From Schoenoplectus triqueter (Eukaryota; Streptophyta; Magnoliopsida; Poales; Cyperaceae), in contig CAXKVV010000043.1 in the NCBI GenBank assembly GCA_964058805.1, forward strand, positions 434,001-498,000: a DNA stretch of 64,000 nt, given 5' to 3'. Positions 1 to 12,679 of this stretch are shown piece by piece (position 1 is the stretch's first letter; each line of letters begins with the position of its first letter). Position numbers and translations under genes: made by a program. The notes beneath the pieces are model-generated. The model saw only the letters and a program-made list of their open reading frames with translations. It had not been told where the DNA came from and made no database searches.

Positions 1-2451
1 TAATGTATAAAATATAATAATTAAACTTAATAATAAATTAATAATTAATGTTTAATTTATTTAATATATAATTTCATTTGTTAGACCTCCTATAAATATA
101 CATGGTAAAAATAGCAAATTGAATAGAGAGAGAAAATAAATTTGACTAAAATCTGAACCGTTATTTTTATAAATCAATCAATATTAATCATAAGTTAAAT
201 ATGAATATTTGGATCATTACACATTATTTGATAATATTAATGGATGCCTTCAATACATTACACTCTTTATAATATTTGGCAAACTCTCTCATTCAACAAA
301 ATATTTTTAATAAAATATAAATTCTTTTATTTACAAATTAATCATTTTTATATAATTTGAGGGTAGTGGGAAACTGAGAATGTAGTTTTTGAATCACTTA
401 TGGTGTCGGAGCGGATAATATCCACTCCGTTCAGTTCTATTTTTAAAAACTATATGTAAGTATATTATATGTATTCTTATCCGATTTGTATCCATAAAAA
501 AAAATATAGATATGAAGACGAATTTGACTTTTTGACTCTATTATCTGTATCCGAAATAAAATATATATTATAAGATTTTATTTATAAACTAATATTACTT
601 GGCAAATTTTTATTGCATACAATATCATTAGTATAATATTAACAAATATATCTATGCATAGTTATTGATAATAAATATTAGTTTTTATTTCATATCCATT
701 ATAAATTCGTATCTTGAATATCTACTTCGTATCAATATTTATTTAAGGCGGACTTGATTTTATATTTTGACATCTGATTAATAATTATATTAGTCAAATA
801 AAAACAGATACGAATATAGTTTTCAGCTTTTTCATTCCAAATTCATCATGTATAACTATTGAGGTTAGTGGTTGCAATAACCTTTGTCCTTTGCATTAAG
901 AGTCTCTGGACCACGATAACAGTTGTACGACTTATTGTGGCCCAGAGACCTTGTCCGCCTCTCTATTCCCAATTGCTAATGAGTCTCTCTACATGACCTA
1001 CTAGCAAGTCTCTCTCTCTCTCTCTTTTGAAAATATGGCGGAAGCTGCCCTAGATATGATAATGGGCCATGTAGGTGAGTAAAATACTAGTCTCTTTATG
1101 TAATATATCCATCAAAATCACATACTTATTTTGTCTGATTCATACCTCTGAGCCAGAAATCTTAGCCCGTCCTACCTGCAAGTTGATTTTTTTTGTTGGC
1201 CCTGCACGACATGTCTAGACCCGTCCTTCAGCGTAATTTTTCAAAATTGACCGAGAATTTTTTTTTTTAACATTTTAGTTTTTGAATTTAAAAAAATTTA
1301 AAATATCAAAGTTATAAATTTTATTGTTATGAATCTATAGAATTTTACCTAATCTTAATAGATTTTTAGCACAAAAATTATGATTAAAAAGTATCTAGAG
1401 ATCGGAAGTTTTTCAGCAGTTATATGACCTTCATAAATATGATTTTTTTTTAGATTGATATTTTTATTTTTGGAAGAGCTGAAAATATAAAAATGATAGA
1501 TAAGATAAGATAATGCATGCATCTATTATGCACAAATCTTATCAGCGGAAATCAATCATACTATCCTTTTTAACCTCTAGCCTAGGTGCAAAGAATTAGC
1601 GAAGCCCATCCTTGAAATTGAACAATGTTTTTTGTTGTCAAATTTGCTGCGAGAAGCGTGTGCAGGAACAAAACATTTGAATAAAAAAGGAAAACAAAAA
1701 TGGAAGAGGACGACCGAACCATACGTTTTACTGGTCTCCGTGGCGATCGGATGATGGATTTCTTTCTGTATCTCTTCGTTTCATTTGTTTTTCTTTTTTA
1801 CAGGTATCCTATATTCCTATGCGTCCGATTTTTGTACCAAGTAGGCGTCATTTTGCAACAGTTGTATATCACCGAATCAGATATAATTGCAACAAAAAGT
1901 TGACGGATGAGACGACTCTTACTCCATATAGATTCCCATGTGAAGTACAAGTGTACAGCCAGCCTTTCACTGACACAGAAATCAAATATAAATAATCCAT
2001 ACTGGTTGAAATCAAATATAAATAATCTATACTGATCAAGACCAGTAAATGCAACAAGACCCAAAAAATAAAAATAAACACAGATACAGGCATACATCTA
2101 ACTTTCCAACTGAAAAACCAGCTCAAAATAAGAAACAAGGTATTATAAACATGAGCACAGAGGACTCCGTCAAAGGTTTTAGCAAGCAACCAAGAAAATA
2201 TCAAGCAACTATGATACAATAATACAGCAATGCAAGAAGGATTAAGAAAATGAACATCCAAAAGAATGTAAAAAGCTGAAAACTTCCCCCTCCCACACAA
2301 TCTAAATCTCACTAAATTTACAACGGCGTGAGATTTTGATCCCTCAAATTAAGTGATTTTCAGTTCCAATGTACATTGCTAGTAGTTGACATCTATCACT
2401 CCCGCATGAAATTAACTCAAACTGGCACAACCTAAGAACTTTAGAATTTAA
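1..2451. other. AT-rich intergenic DNA
   Basis: No coding region is supportable here. The short open frames lack homology-like composition and splice context. The stretch holds a CT-microsatellite near 1009-1023, an 18-bp-stem hairpin at 902-949 (listed separately) and, next to the LIMR stop codon, the presumed 3' untranslated region of that minus-strand gene. Confidence 0.6.
902..949. repeat. Short near-perfect hairpin
   Basis: GTCTCTGGACCACGATAA at 902-919 pairs with TTATTGTGGCCCAGAGAC at 932-949 across a 12-nt loop. Seventeen of 18 positions pair, one of them G:U, and there is a single A/C mismatch. The loop is short for a plant miRNA precursor, so a transposon end or a structured transcript is equally possible. 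Confidence 0.5.
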
Positions 2452-5400
2452 TCAACTTGACAGCTGAAACCGACCTGTGGGTCTCTTCTTTCTCCATCCC
2501 TACAAAAAAAATATATAAAAAAAATATTTAGACAGGAATTTTTTTCTTTTTTGAGATAGACAAAAGTATCATATACATCTTGTGGAACATGAAATAACCA
2601 CATGGCTGGAGCAAAGAAATCAACCAATATTATTTTAATGCATCCGTGTTAATATTTCAACGCTATTCGAATCGTAAAGGTTCAAGAAATAATTATTAGA
2701 ATATAAATGTATATGAGACATCATTCAAAACATCTTTATTTATTTTGGTGATTTTTTTAAAATGATGCTACAAATGATACAACTATGCCGCAAGGGATAG
2801 AAAAAGTAGTCCCCTTTCGAAATATGCAGAATTGGCATTGGGTAAAATTCATATCATTGTACCGTCATACAGGGCCAATTCCATGTAATGCAGTCTTATC
2901 GCGGCTTACGTGAGGTTTGGTACTCATTGGACAAAACATGAAAGAAGTCCAAAACATAAATCTTATGGAGATTTGGAAAAGAAGACCAGAAAGAAATTTG
3001 TGCTCTAGAAGAAGTAATAACAATAAGATAAGACAGCTTACAAAGCATGAATAGTAGAAGAGTGTAATAATGGCAAGAGCAACAAATCCGTACTGAAACA
3101 CATTGTACCTAAAGCACACAAAGTTGAGAACAACGTTTGAAAAAAGGAAAAGAAGTCACAAATAAAATAAATTATCTGAGTTTTAGATACTCACTTGTAA
3201 AGGTACTTAATTCCTCGCAGGGACTCTAGTGTATGCCCAAATATCTCCTGAGCAGCTGTTGCTTGTGCATAATAGGCAAAAGCGGTGGAACAAAATTGAA
3301 TCACACTGGAAAAGGGGTTAAATGCAAAGTTGATCAAAATACTTGATATATATTAATTCAGTACCTTGGTTCCATTTCACAATCACCTAAAATGATCCCT
3401 CATCTTTGCTCAGAATAGCCTTTTGATATGTTTATTTTTTTCAGGTGGGCTGTTAATTGAAAAAGAAAGTAGAAATTTTAAGAAGTCTCAAGCTTTCACC
3501 TGATTGAGCAAAGGAGAATAAGGCCAACATTGAAGAGAAAAGAGTTCATTAGAGTTGCTCCCCATCTGAAAAAATAAAAATACATCAATAAATTATGTCA
3601 AACTAACTCGAACAATTACAGCATTCTCAGGAAGTTCACAGAAGAGAATGGATTATTACTTCATAGGGTGAATTGTTATGAAAACCAGTTTAAGCCCAAC
3701 CATCATTTCACCAGCAATCACAGCAATTAGAAGGTAGAAGCAAAAGAATGCAAATGCCGCTGTACCTAGAAGACCTGGTAAAAACATATAACTTTTAGAG
3801 GGTAACAGAGTAAGCAGAGAAAGAGAGAGAGAGAGTAATTCAATATAATTATTTTAGTTAAATACCCCAGACACTATCAAGCTTAATGAAGACTTCATTT
3901 AGGAATGGAGACAAAGGAGGATCAATCAGCAAGTACAACACAATGTGCACAACCCATGCAATTGATATAATTAATCTGAAAAGCAGAAACTTGTTAAATA
4001 AATCGAATTCAAATTGAGAAAAATTGCCCAAAATATTATAAAATGGTATGATACAAAAAACAAAAAAAATACCCAACAACACCTAATACGAGCTTCCCCA
4101 AGTAAGAAAGGACAGTCAAAGCCCATGTAGCCTCAGCCTATGCAAGAACAACAGCCAAGTAAGAGATGTGATGTAAAATTACCAAGCCCAAATTATCTAG
4201 ATGAAGTTTATTCATTATTTATCTATATATATTTCTCCTATTATTACTTGTTCTCCTTGTGGATACATCTCCTCCAATGCTTTTGTATCATCCTCCAAAA
4301 GAAGCAATTCCTGCATAAAGAAGTAATATCCACATTTAAACATGAGACCTAGAAATCCTATTCAAAATGGTTATTGGTAGAGGAAGCAAAACTGAAACTT
4401 GCCTTTTGCACAGATTTGACATTTTTACGCCATTTGCGGTCCTTTTTTCCATTTCTTTCCTCCTGGTGAAGAGCCTCAGCCGCCTTCTTGAGTTCTCTCG
4501 CTTTCTTCCCCAACTCAGTCGCCTCCTAAGGAAGTCCAAAAAAAAGAGCACATGAGCGCAAGAAGGAATAATGATATACACAAGAAATTTGAGGAAAACA
4601 AATGGAACCTTGATGTACTGAGAGCGTGTTATGACAGCCTTGGGGCGCCTTGCAAAGGAGCTAATGAGGCCTAATGGAAGGCAAGCTATCCCAACCCCTC
4701 CAAATATCTACAATAGATGAACAAGACAAAACAACGACAATGAGCTTTAATGTGAAAATTAAAGAAAGAAATAAGGTCCTCTGTAAAAGAAAACAGTGGC
4801 ATTCACGGTTGCAAATAGCACTAAATATTTCTTGTGCTTGCTAATAACAGCTAGCATTCTACAGCATCTGTAAACAGGACAAATTGACTTCATGTAATTG
4901 CATAGGTATGTTTATTCATAATTGACAACTATACAACATTAAATGATACAATTTTCCTCCCATAATGACCTAAAACAAACAAAGAAAATCAACAGCTACA
5001 ATTTTCTTGCATAAAGCATCAAAGACATGAGTTTATAACAAGAAGGCAATGCTGACTGCATAAGGTAAAAGTACACTTTTATTTTTTTTAGTAGGGCCCA
5101 GTTCCAGAGAGAGAGAGAGCCCTTGCAAAAATTCTCAGATGCACGCGGACAAGCTGAGGCCATAGAGGGTGTTTGAAAATAGTTTTCAACCAGAAATTGA
5201 CCTACTTCGGTGTGACATCATCAGCTGTATCATGGCCCCAAGCCAAAGATAAGTAGTACACTTTTAATTTGCAAAAAGCCATTTACTGCAAACATGTATA
5301 TAGAAAAATGAACATACGGTAAATAGCACAGAGCCGACGATAGTGGCAAGAGCGACGACATATTCTGGAAAGGATGCGCGCATAGTCCAGGTTGTTTCTG

Positions 5401-7215
5401 ATGAAGCTGGTGCCAAATAGGCATCACACTACATAATAAGTAAGAAAAATGGAATAAAGTAGATGACAAACTTGTTATCACATTTTTATTAAAGATTCTG
5501 TATATAATGTGTATAAAATAACAACAGAAGAAAGAGAAATGAGACTGTCCTACTGTCCCCGCTGGGGTAGTCAAGTACTTAGTCCTCAACTAAACATACA
5601 AATTCACAAGCATTAAAGGGCACAAAATCATGTAATTACAAAAATGTAAAAGAAAGCTTATTTAATCAAAGCACTGATTCAGGTTACATAAAAATTGACT
5701 TGTCAATAAGTTGACAATTGGAACTTGGAAGGAGTCAAACAATTTGGCTACTTCCAAAGAACATGCTAAAGTACAAATGCAAGATCATGAGCTTGAAAGA
5801 GATACATATTAAAGAATATATAGGATATAGGAATTGTATAGGAAAACCTGCTTCATCAAGGGGCTGATACAAGGCTGGCCACTAGAGAATTGATTCCAAG
5901 TACTAGGGAAGGTCGTAACTGAAGATGAGAGGTGTCTGACAGTGAAGTCCACTTTGCCAATCAATGCTGATAAAACACAAAAGAAGTATTATGTCTGTGT
6001 AAATACAGTTCACAAAAGCTATATGATATGACCAATAATCACCCTATCAGTTCTGTGTCAAGGAACAAGACTGCCAGCACTTATACCAGGTTAAAACAGT
6101 ATTAAATGTTCAGCTACTCAGTTAAGGAATGAACCTCTGTTCAACCCAATCCAGCATAGTTTACCTTCAGTTGTGCAATTAACAACCAAAAAAGAAGGCA
6201 GAAAACAAAACAATGATAGAAGCTTTGGTCAAACTAGTATGGCACCATACAGGTATCAGATACAAGCAGCAATGCTAACATGAGATCTAATTTGATCATA
6301 CGCATCAGTCCTAAAATCTTTCTATGAACAGTATATTGACAAAGAGAGGCCTGTTTTCAAAAGAGCTTTTCACAAAGTACACACAAGATTACATGTTAAC
6401 TTCAGACTGTGTCCAGAAAGTAAACTAGGGGCAAGTAATGTTCTTTATTTAACTTCTATTTTAGTGTCTTTATGCTATATGTAGATAACTCATTCCATAA
6501 TATACTTGCACACTAAGTGAAACCTAAGTGCTAAGTGCTAAGCATCAAATGGTAAATAACCACCAACAAAAGCAAATGCAGTATTAGAAAATAGTCACTT
6601 TTTTTTTCAGAAAACGTGCTATTTTTCTTTTGGCATTTCTCAAAAGCTACATCTCACTGATCTCAGTAAAGAAAACAAAAACAAGAAGAGAAAGAAGCAC
6701 TGACTGTAAAGGATTCCAAGGCAGAGAGCACAGACAACCGCCGAGCAAAACACCCAAATCAACGCACTCTTCAACCTCTTTCCAACGCTCCTGCGACAAA
6801 ATTCCAGATCCAGTCAAATCAAATCCGAACAAATCAAACAAGAAATAGTCGAGCTCCCCACGCACTTATCCTGATCTCCTTCGTAGTAGAACATCGCAAA
6901 TGGAATGACGAGGAAAACGAGCACGGCATCGACGATGTACACTATAATCCAGAGCGTCTTCATGGGGAGCGTGAGGTTGCAGGCGCCATTGTAGATCGCG
7001 TGTCGACAGGCCTGTCGGTTGGCCACGTCAGCAGGGAGCATGAGGATGGAGATGGCCGCCACGGTGAGTCCGAGAACCACAACGAGCTTCGGGAAGTAAG
7101 CCTGATTGGCATCGTCGGGGTGCTGATAGTTGATCAAGAGGTAGAAGCTGACGAGGAGAACGATTACGGAGACAACCGCCGCCACGATGACCAGCGCGAG
7201 ATTGAAATCCCCCAT
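2452..7215 (-). CDS. LIMR family / LMBR1-like multi-pass membrane protein
   Basis: Complete 14-exon gene. Exons: 7215-6866, 6790-6705, 5966-5848, 5428-5318, 4707-4609, 4525-4403, 4310-4248, 4137-4073, 3975-3866, 3774-3660, 3565-3500, 3305-3195, 3108-3042, 2499-2452. They join to 1533 nt, 510 aa, close to the roughly 509 aa of Arabidopsis LIMR proteins (At5g01460 type). The N-terminus MGDFNLALVIV starts a first membrane helix, followed by the family's NYQHPDDANQAYFPK stretch. Later come a charged helical loop rich in E and K (exons 5-7), the DPPLSPFLNEVFIKLD segment (exon 9), several hydrophobic helices, and the C-terminal tail GRFQLSS. The family is named after lipocalin-receptor-like proteins; its molecular role in plants is poorly known. 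All junctions are GT-AG except intron 6, which starts GC (4402-4401, context AAAAG/GCAAGT). No lesion was seen, so the gene looks functional. Family assignment is firm; biological role is not. Confidence 0.95.
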
Positions 7216-7365
7216 TGTTCAGGCGGGGTTTGCGAACTGGGCCCCTGCAGGCGGATCTGGACTGTAGGGGCGAATGTGGAAATGTGCGGGGTTGGGGAAG
7301 CAATTGCCAATAGCCCAATAGGGGCTGATTTTGAAAGGAGATCCGATCGGAGGTGGTTCGCTCGT

Positions 7366-7405
7366 TTGAGGAGGAAGAGGAGGAGGAGGAGGAGGAGGAG
7401 GAGAG
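7366..7405. repeat. GA/CT-rich tract in LIMR 5' leader
   Basis: A run of (AGG)n and GAG triplets lies about 150-190 bp upstream of the LIMR start codon. Read on the minus strand it is a CT-rich tract, common in plant core promoters and 5' leaders. Whether it has a role here is inference. Confidence 0.4.
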
Positions 7406-7430
7406 AGGGCACTGGGTGAGGACGAGACAC

Positions 7431-9360
7431 GGCTGGGTCTGGGAGCCTACCTGACGCTGACGCGTCGCTTTCTAACGTCTCAAAATATCATATATACCCC
7501 TGCAGAATCAGAATATTTATTTTTCTCTCTCGCTAAATCACTGGGAAATGATATCATCTCACAATGACTTATTTGGCAATCTAAATAAATTAAAAAAATA
7601 TTAGAAATAGAAAATATATATAGATATAGATATATTCTTCAACTTTAGTTTGATAATATTTTAATTATTTATCAAATTATCAAAGATTATTAATATTTTA
7701 TATAATTTATAATAATTTAATTATCAAATAATAACTAAATTGCATAAAAAATGTAACACTATTAATCTATAAATTGAAGAATATATCGATAAACTTTATT
7801 CATTTTATTTTTTTAAGTTTATTTAGATTACCATTGTCAAGTAATCTCCCTTTACTTATACCATAAATGATGAACATATATGACGTATCCTAATAATATT
7901 TGTAGAAGAGAGAATGTAGGTGCTGTGAGCCTGTGGGCAGTGGGCTGGAGGAGAGGCAAAGAGTATACAAAATTGCAAATTGTAATCGCTATCCGTTATT
8001 TTATTTGTCAGTTTTCAATTTGCCATGCTATGCTGGAACATCATCGTATATTTTGTCAGATTGAAGCATCAAACACTCGTAAGCAAGGAGATGCATGCTG
8101 GGAGTTCGTTTAATCTCGTTCAAACAATATAACATTATAATCAATTTCATCAGATTTGTGATTTTTCATTTTATCTGTTTAGTACAAAACCAAAACGGTA
8201 CGAATAATAAAATGTCGGAAGATCGTATATGCACTCATAAAGAAGAGCAAATTGTCATTATTATCGTTCCAATCGATTCCTAAAGTTTCAAAAGTAGAGG
8301 GCAATGGGCAGGTTAGGGTTGGGCTGAATCGAATGGCAATTTCACTTTTTTTAAAAATCAATCAGATTAGGACATCATCAAGGTCGATTGAGTGGGTGGG
8401 GTTAATTTCAGTATTGGTTTTTTCAGGTCTTTAATTGTTTTCAGTCAGATTATACGCTATTTGATTTTGGATGAGTCAGATTAATCTGAATTGGATCGAA
8501 TTAATTTATTATTTTTAAATTAGCTCACGTCAGATGAATTTCTCAAAAAATATTAACTTCATTCTTAAAATATCACTTTTGTTATTAAATTGATTTTCAA
8601 ATAGATCATTTTAGTCCTCAAAGCTCTTAATTTATACTAAAGTGTTAATGTGTCAGATCAATTCAGATTTGAGTTCAATCCTTAAAGCTCTTAACTTAAC
8701 TTCAAAGAAAATATTAAATCCATATATAATTATTTTATAAATCGATAAATATAAAAATAAAAATTATTTATAACAACAAAATATTATCACATTTAATTAT
8801 TATTATTAATATTATTATTATACATTTTAACATTTTAGAAAAAAAAAACATGTTAAAATTTTTCATATAGTGAAATTTTTATTGAATATATTTAAATTTT
8901 TATATTTTTAATTATTTATTTGAGAAATAAAATAGCAAAATCCAAATTACTATACATAAATTACATGGGCAAAATTGGACACAAGTTGCATAATTCTCAA
9001 AAAAGTAAAGCTAAAAAAGTTAAAATACAGGAGTATCACCACATATCTGCAAGCCTGCATTGAAGTAATAAATGGGTAAGTAGAGAACCAGCGCAAGTCT
9101 GGAGAAATTATGCCTAAAACAAAGGTAAATTCAAATTGCAAGCTATTTAATATTTGATCTTTGAAGGGGTTAAATGTCGAACACAGAAGTACAAACATCA
9201 TAAATGTTAAAATACATGGAAGATAGTTTATAAATATAATCCAACAACAGAGTGCAGTAGATGCTCCAACACACACATGCCCAACATAGAAGTAAAGAAC
9301 AAAATTGTTGGTGGATCCCAATCGTTGACCTAAGATTCACATAAGAAATCATTCATTCAA
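7431..9360. other. Intergenic region between LIMR and MRT4
   Basis: This holds the LIMR promoter side and the 3' flank of MRT4, both genes being on the minus strand. Apart from a fold-back element at about 7562-7845, I see only AT-rich, low-complexity sequence and short non-convincing open frames. Confidence 0.5.
7562..7845. repeat. Fold-back (MITE-like) element
   Basis: Sequence containing GGCAATCTAAATAAA near 7573 recurs in reverse complement near 7825-7845 (GGTAATCTAAATAAA). The inner arms also pair: AGATATATTCTTCAA near 7630 with its inverse near 7775-7790. The AT-rich element can fold into a long imperfect stem. Family and target-site duplication were not resolved. Confidence 0.45.
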
Positions 9361-11732
9361 TCAAGATGATTCAATGTCAGATAGATCCAATCCCTCCCTG
9401 TAAACTTCAAATTCATCCTCCGACCATCTACATAGTAGGTTCAGCTTGAATGTTGCCATTTTTACTCCCAGCAATCTCTGCCAAAAGAAAGAGATATCAA
9501 CAGAAAAAATCAATAATAAAGATATCCCCATCAAGTCAAATGCACTTCAACCTCCAATACGTGCACAATAAAAGGGGTAACTTTAGTGGGCGAACAGTCT
9601 CTGCGGATATTTTCTATGCGGAGATCACTGCAGTGAAATCACAACGACTGTGGGGAAGTCTAAACACGAATTTTGATGCACGGGGCTGTTTATTACTGTT
9701 AAATCATAACCGTTTATAAATGATCGGACCGCTCAAATCAAAAGAACCGCACCTGCGGAGCTGAAATGATATGGTTCCAACTTTAGTATGGCAATTTTTA
9801 CAAAAATCCACGGGCTGTGGAGGGGGTATGAACATTTTTTTTCTGAAAATCATGTTATACTTTTGATGCTGAAGGAAGGTTATTGAACTTCTGAAACTTC
9901 AAGGGTAGCACAAAATAATAATAAAAGAACAATAAATAGTACAATCCAACAAAAGTAGTTAATACCAAAGCGCGGGCAGCTTCAGGAGACAGGGGCACCC
10001 CTTCCTCACACACAACATGATCAGATACTAATTCTATAACACCTATATTTCAATAAAGTTAAACACATAAATACCTAGAAATATGATAACATCATTAACG
10101 GAGGCCAATTCAAGATCTACTTACCTTTATTCAAGCGAACAGGCAATCCCTGTTTGCGCAAAAATGGCTCCATTTCATGTGAGAATTGATCAAAAGGACC
10201 AGCCTTAAGCTCTATCTGTTAATAAAATTAACTATTATCATAAGCTTAATCGGTAACTAATCAAAACTTTATGCAGCCAAAAACACTAAAGACTATATTA
10301 TTTTTAATAGAAACCTTCTCTGTTGCGGTAGTCCCAGTTCTCGCGAAGTCATACTCCTCAAATTCTTCAAATATTCTGAAATTTTTAGCAGGAAACTTTT
10401 GTGGGAATTCTCTTTAATAGCAAGTTTCATCTTTATAGAACAATATCTAAAGTCAGAGGAAGCATTCACCTTTGAACATCCTCTCTAGGTAGGTTAGTCA
10501 AAAAGAGACCTGTATCACCCCGAAGCAACTGTAATTTCACAAAAGCACAGTAGTATGTTAAAACAGAATCTATGTTTTTCTATTTTTTTTCTGAATATAA
10601 AGATAGATTATCAGAAATAACCTTAGAGAGCTTATGTATGCGTGGTCTAGCCTCATCAGCTGGGGAGCGACCAAGGGCAACTTGCATTACTTTATTGGAT
10701 CCAAGAAAAAACCTACACGGACATTATAAATTGAGCTTTCAGTCAATTAAATAATGACTAATAACTAAATCTTGGTACAGTTAAACCAAACAAGAAAGTA
10801 CACTGTAAACTATAGCTTTCAAAATAAATAATTGAGGGAGAGAATTACTACAAAACAGTTTTATAGGTGTATCTGGAAGTTTAGGGTTTAGGGAAGGGAT
10901 ACCTGCTGTTGGGTTTGAGCTGTTCTTTGAATTTCTTGAAGTTCTGGTTTCTCATGTTTTCAACAGTGAAAACATATGCGCTTTTATAGTTATCAAGCCC
11001 TTCTTTTATGGAATTTACCAAAGACTCCTTGGCCTCTCTGCCCTTCTTCTTTGTTTTAGACAAAGTCACTGTATTGTTTTTATGTGGAATTTGAAGGAAA
11101 AAAGAAAGCAAAATAGTTAGAGTCAAGCTCTTTACTGCTTTACACATGTTATCACTTACCTAAAGTTAAATTTGTAAACAAGTCACAAAATTATATAAGA
11201 CAACCAATCAAGTCTCTAAGTTTCATCAAGGAAAACCTGGAAGTGCACAAACAATACCTTCACCAATAAGTAATATATAAAACTACAAAAACTGTTCCAT
11301 TCATTTCAAACAAGGTTTATAAAAAAAAACATTTATTTCAAACAAGGTTTATAAAAATAAAAAATAAAAGCTAACTCCACAAGTCCCAAGAGTAGCAGAT
11401 TCCAAATTCAGTACTTGAATTAGAGAATCGTGAGCATTGGTAGAACAGAGTGCTGTTTGTTGAATTTCTCAAAAAACTAGACACAACCTACGAAAATTTG
11501 AAACAAGCAATTGGCTTTCTACCTTTGTTTTGGTATGTTACTTTTGAAATAACTCAACAATAACAGAACCAAACAAGGGATTATGCAACCGCTCTTAAAA
11601 TTAGAACGGCTGGAGAGAGTGGAAACCTTCAGAAAATTCAAATCCGTATGAAAAATGAAGACAAAATTATTCCTTCCAACACATTGACGAGAATTCAAAA
11701 CTACCTTCCCGATTGCGCTTTGAGATAGGCAT
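9361..11732 (-). CDS. MRT4: MRT4 homolog, ribosome assembly factor (uL10/P0-like)
   Basis: Complete 8-exon gene. Exons: 11732-11705, 11068-10903, 10712-10622, 10528-10470, 10375-10315, 10215-10125, 10042-9966, 9477-9361. They total 690 nt, 229 aa, normal for the family. The tiny first exon encodes MPISKRNRE and splices in phase 1 to VTLSKTKKKGRE, the conserved N-terminal signature. Further landmarks are FFLGSNKVMQVALGR, LLRGDTGLFLTN, ARTGTTATEK, KQGLPVRLNKG and the end MATFKLNLLCRW. MRT4 resembles stalk protein P0. From yeast and human work it occupies the P0 site on pre-60S particles in the nucleolus and is released as P0 loads. A telo-box lies upstream at 11821-11828, fitting co-regulation with ribosome genes. 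No lesion seen. Confidence 0.95.
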
Positions 11733-11820
11733 TTCTCACTTCTCTAGCTCCACAAGTTTTGTTCCACACTTCTTCCCCCTCCCTCTCTCTCTGCGACTGT
11801 GTTCGTCTCTCACCGATTTC

Positions 11821-11828
11821 TAGGGTTT
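11821..11828 (-). promoter_or_regulatory. Telo-box AAACCCTA upstream of MRT4
   Basis: TAGGGTTT on the plus strand reads AAACCCTA in the sense of MRT4, about 90 bp 5' of the start codon. Telo-boxes are enriched in plant promoters of translation and ribosome-biogenesis genes. The motif is exact; its function here is inferred. Confidence 0.5.
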
Positions 11829-12154
11829 CTGATGGAGTTCGGAGGGTTTTGGGTTTTATTTTCGGGCCGAAATGACATGAATATGAATTGTGGGCTAGAA
11901 AAATAAATTCATCCGTACCCCTCCAAAATCTGATTTTTTTTTTTCATTGAAACAATTTAGAAGTACATAATATATTTTAGGAGCACATGAAGATTCGAAT
12001 AACGGGAGGCATAATTGAAGTTGAGCGTGCTACAATTGAATTTCCGATAAATTTGGCAACAATAAAAAGAAATTTTAGAAAGTGTTAGAAGAAATGCAAC
12101 GATTAAAATTTTCTTTTCAAATTTTCATAGCACAAATATTGCACACGCATCTCA

Positions 12155-12642
12155 TCTATACTATAATAAAGAGTGTATGTAGTGAATTTGTCCATTAATG
12201 TTTAGCTTTTTGATATTTTTTAATGATCAAAATGTTCCTAATTAAATGGTGCGGTAGCGCGGATCAATATTTTCAAGCACTAACGATTTAAATTTTGGTC
12301 AATGTTATATTTTCTCTTCATTTCATTTTTTATTTTTTTACCATACATTAATGGACCTAAAAAATTATCGATCAAATAAATTAATAATCAACTATTTATA
12401 TTTTGTAAAGAAAATAAAGTGTCTACTATACAGCTTTATTTAAAAAAATATTATATTTTGTAAATTATATTTTACTAAATAAGAAATTATTTTTATGTAT
12501 AAATTTAAGAGTCTTTATAATTAATTTAGATATAAATTATATCTAATTAAAATATATTATTTATTTATGATGAAATTGCTGTTGGATACAATATTTATTT
12601 TTAAAATTAAAAGGTCCGCACAACATGCAAGTTTTGTGCTAG
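12155..12642 (+). mobile_element. Small non-autonomous Helitron-like element
   Basis: It begins TCTATACTATAATAAAG after an A (12154) and ends CTAG (12639-12642) before a T (12643), the A/T insertion rule and CTRR end of Helitrons. A hairpin, GCACAA (12618-12623) with TTGTGC (12634-12639), sits at the 3' end. There is no coding capacity. The stem is short and touches the CTAG, so the 3' boundary is tentative. The left end could instead belong to a larger element ending near 14553. Confidence 0.45.
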
Positions 12643-12679
12643 TCTGATTAATGAATGAAAAAATTAAGTCCATCACTGC

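Noticed and set aside
1798..2312. Two overlapping minus-strand frames rich in F, L and Y
   Set aside because: AT-rich chance frames downstream of the LIMR stop codon. No motif, and composition typical of non-coding DNA.
7000..7430. Plus- and minus-strand frames rich in E, R and L around the LIMR first exon
   Set aside because: Shadows of LIMR exon 1 and of the polypurine leader.
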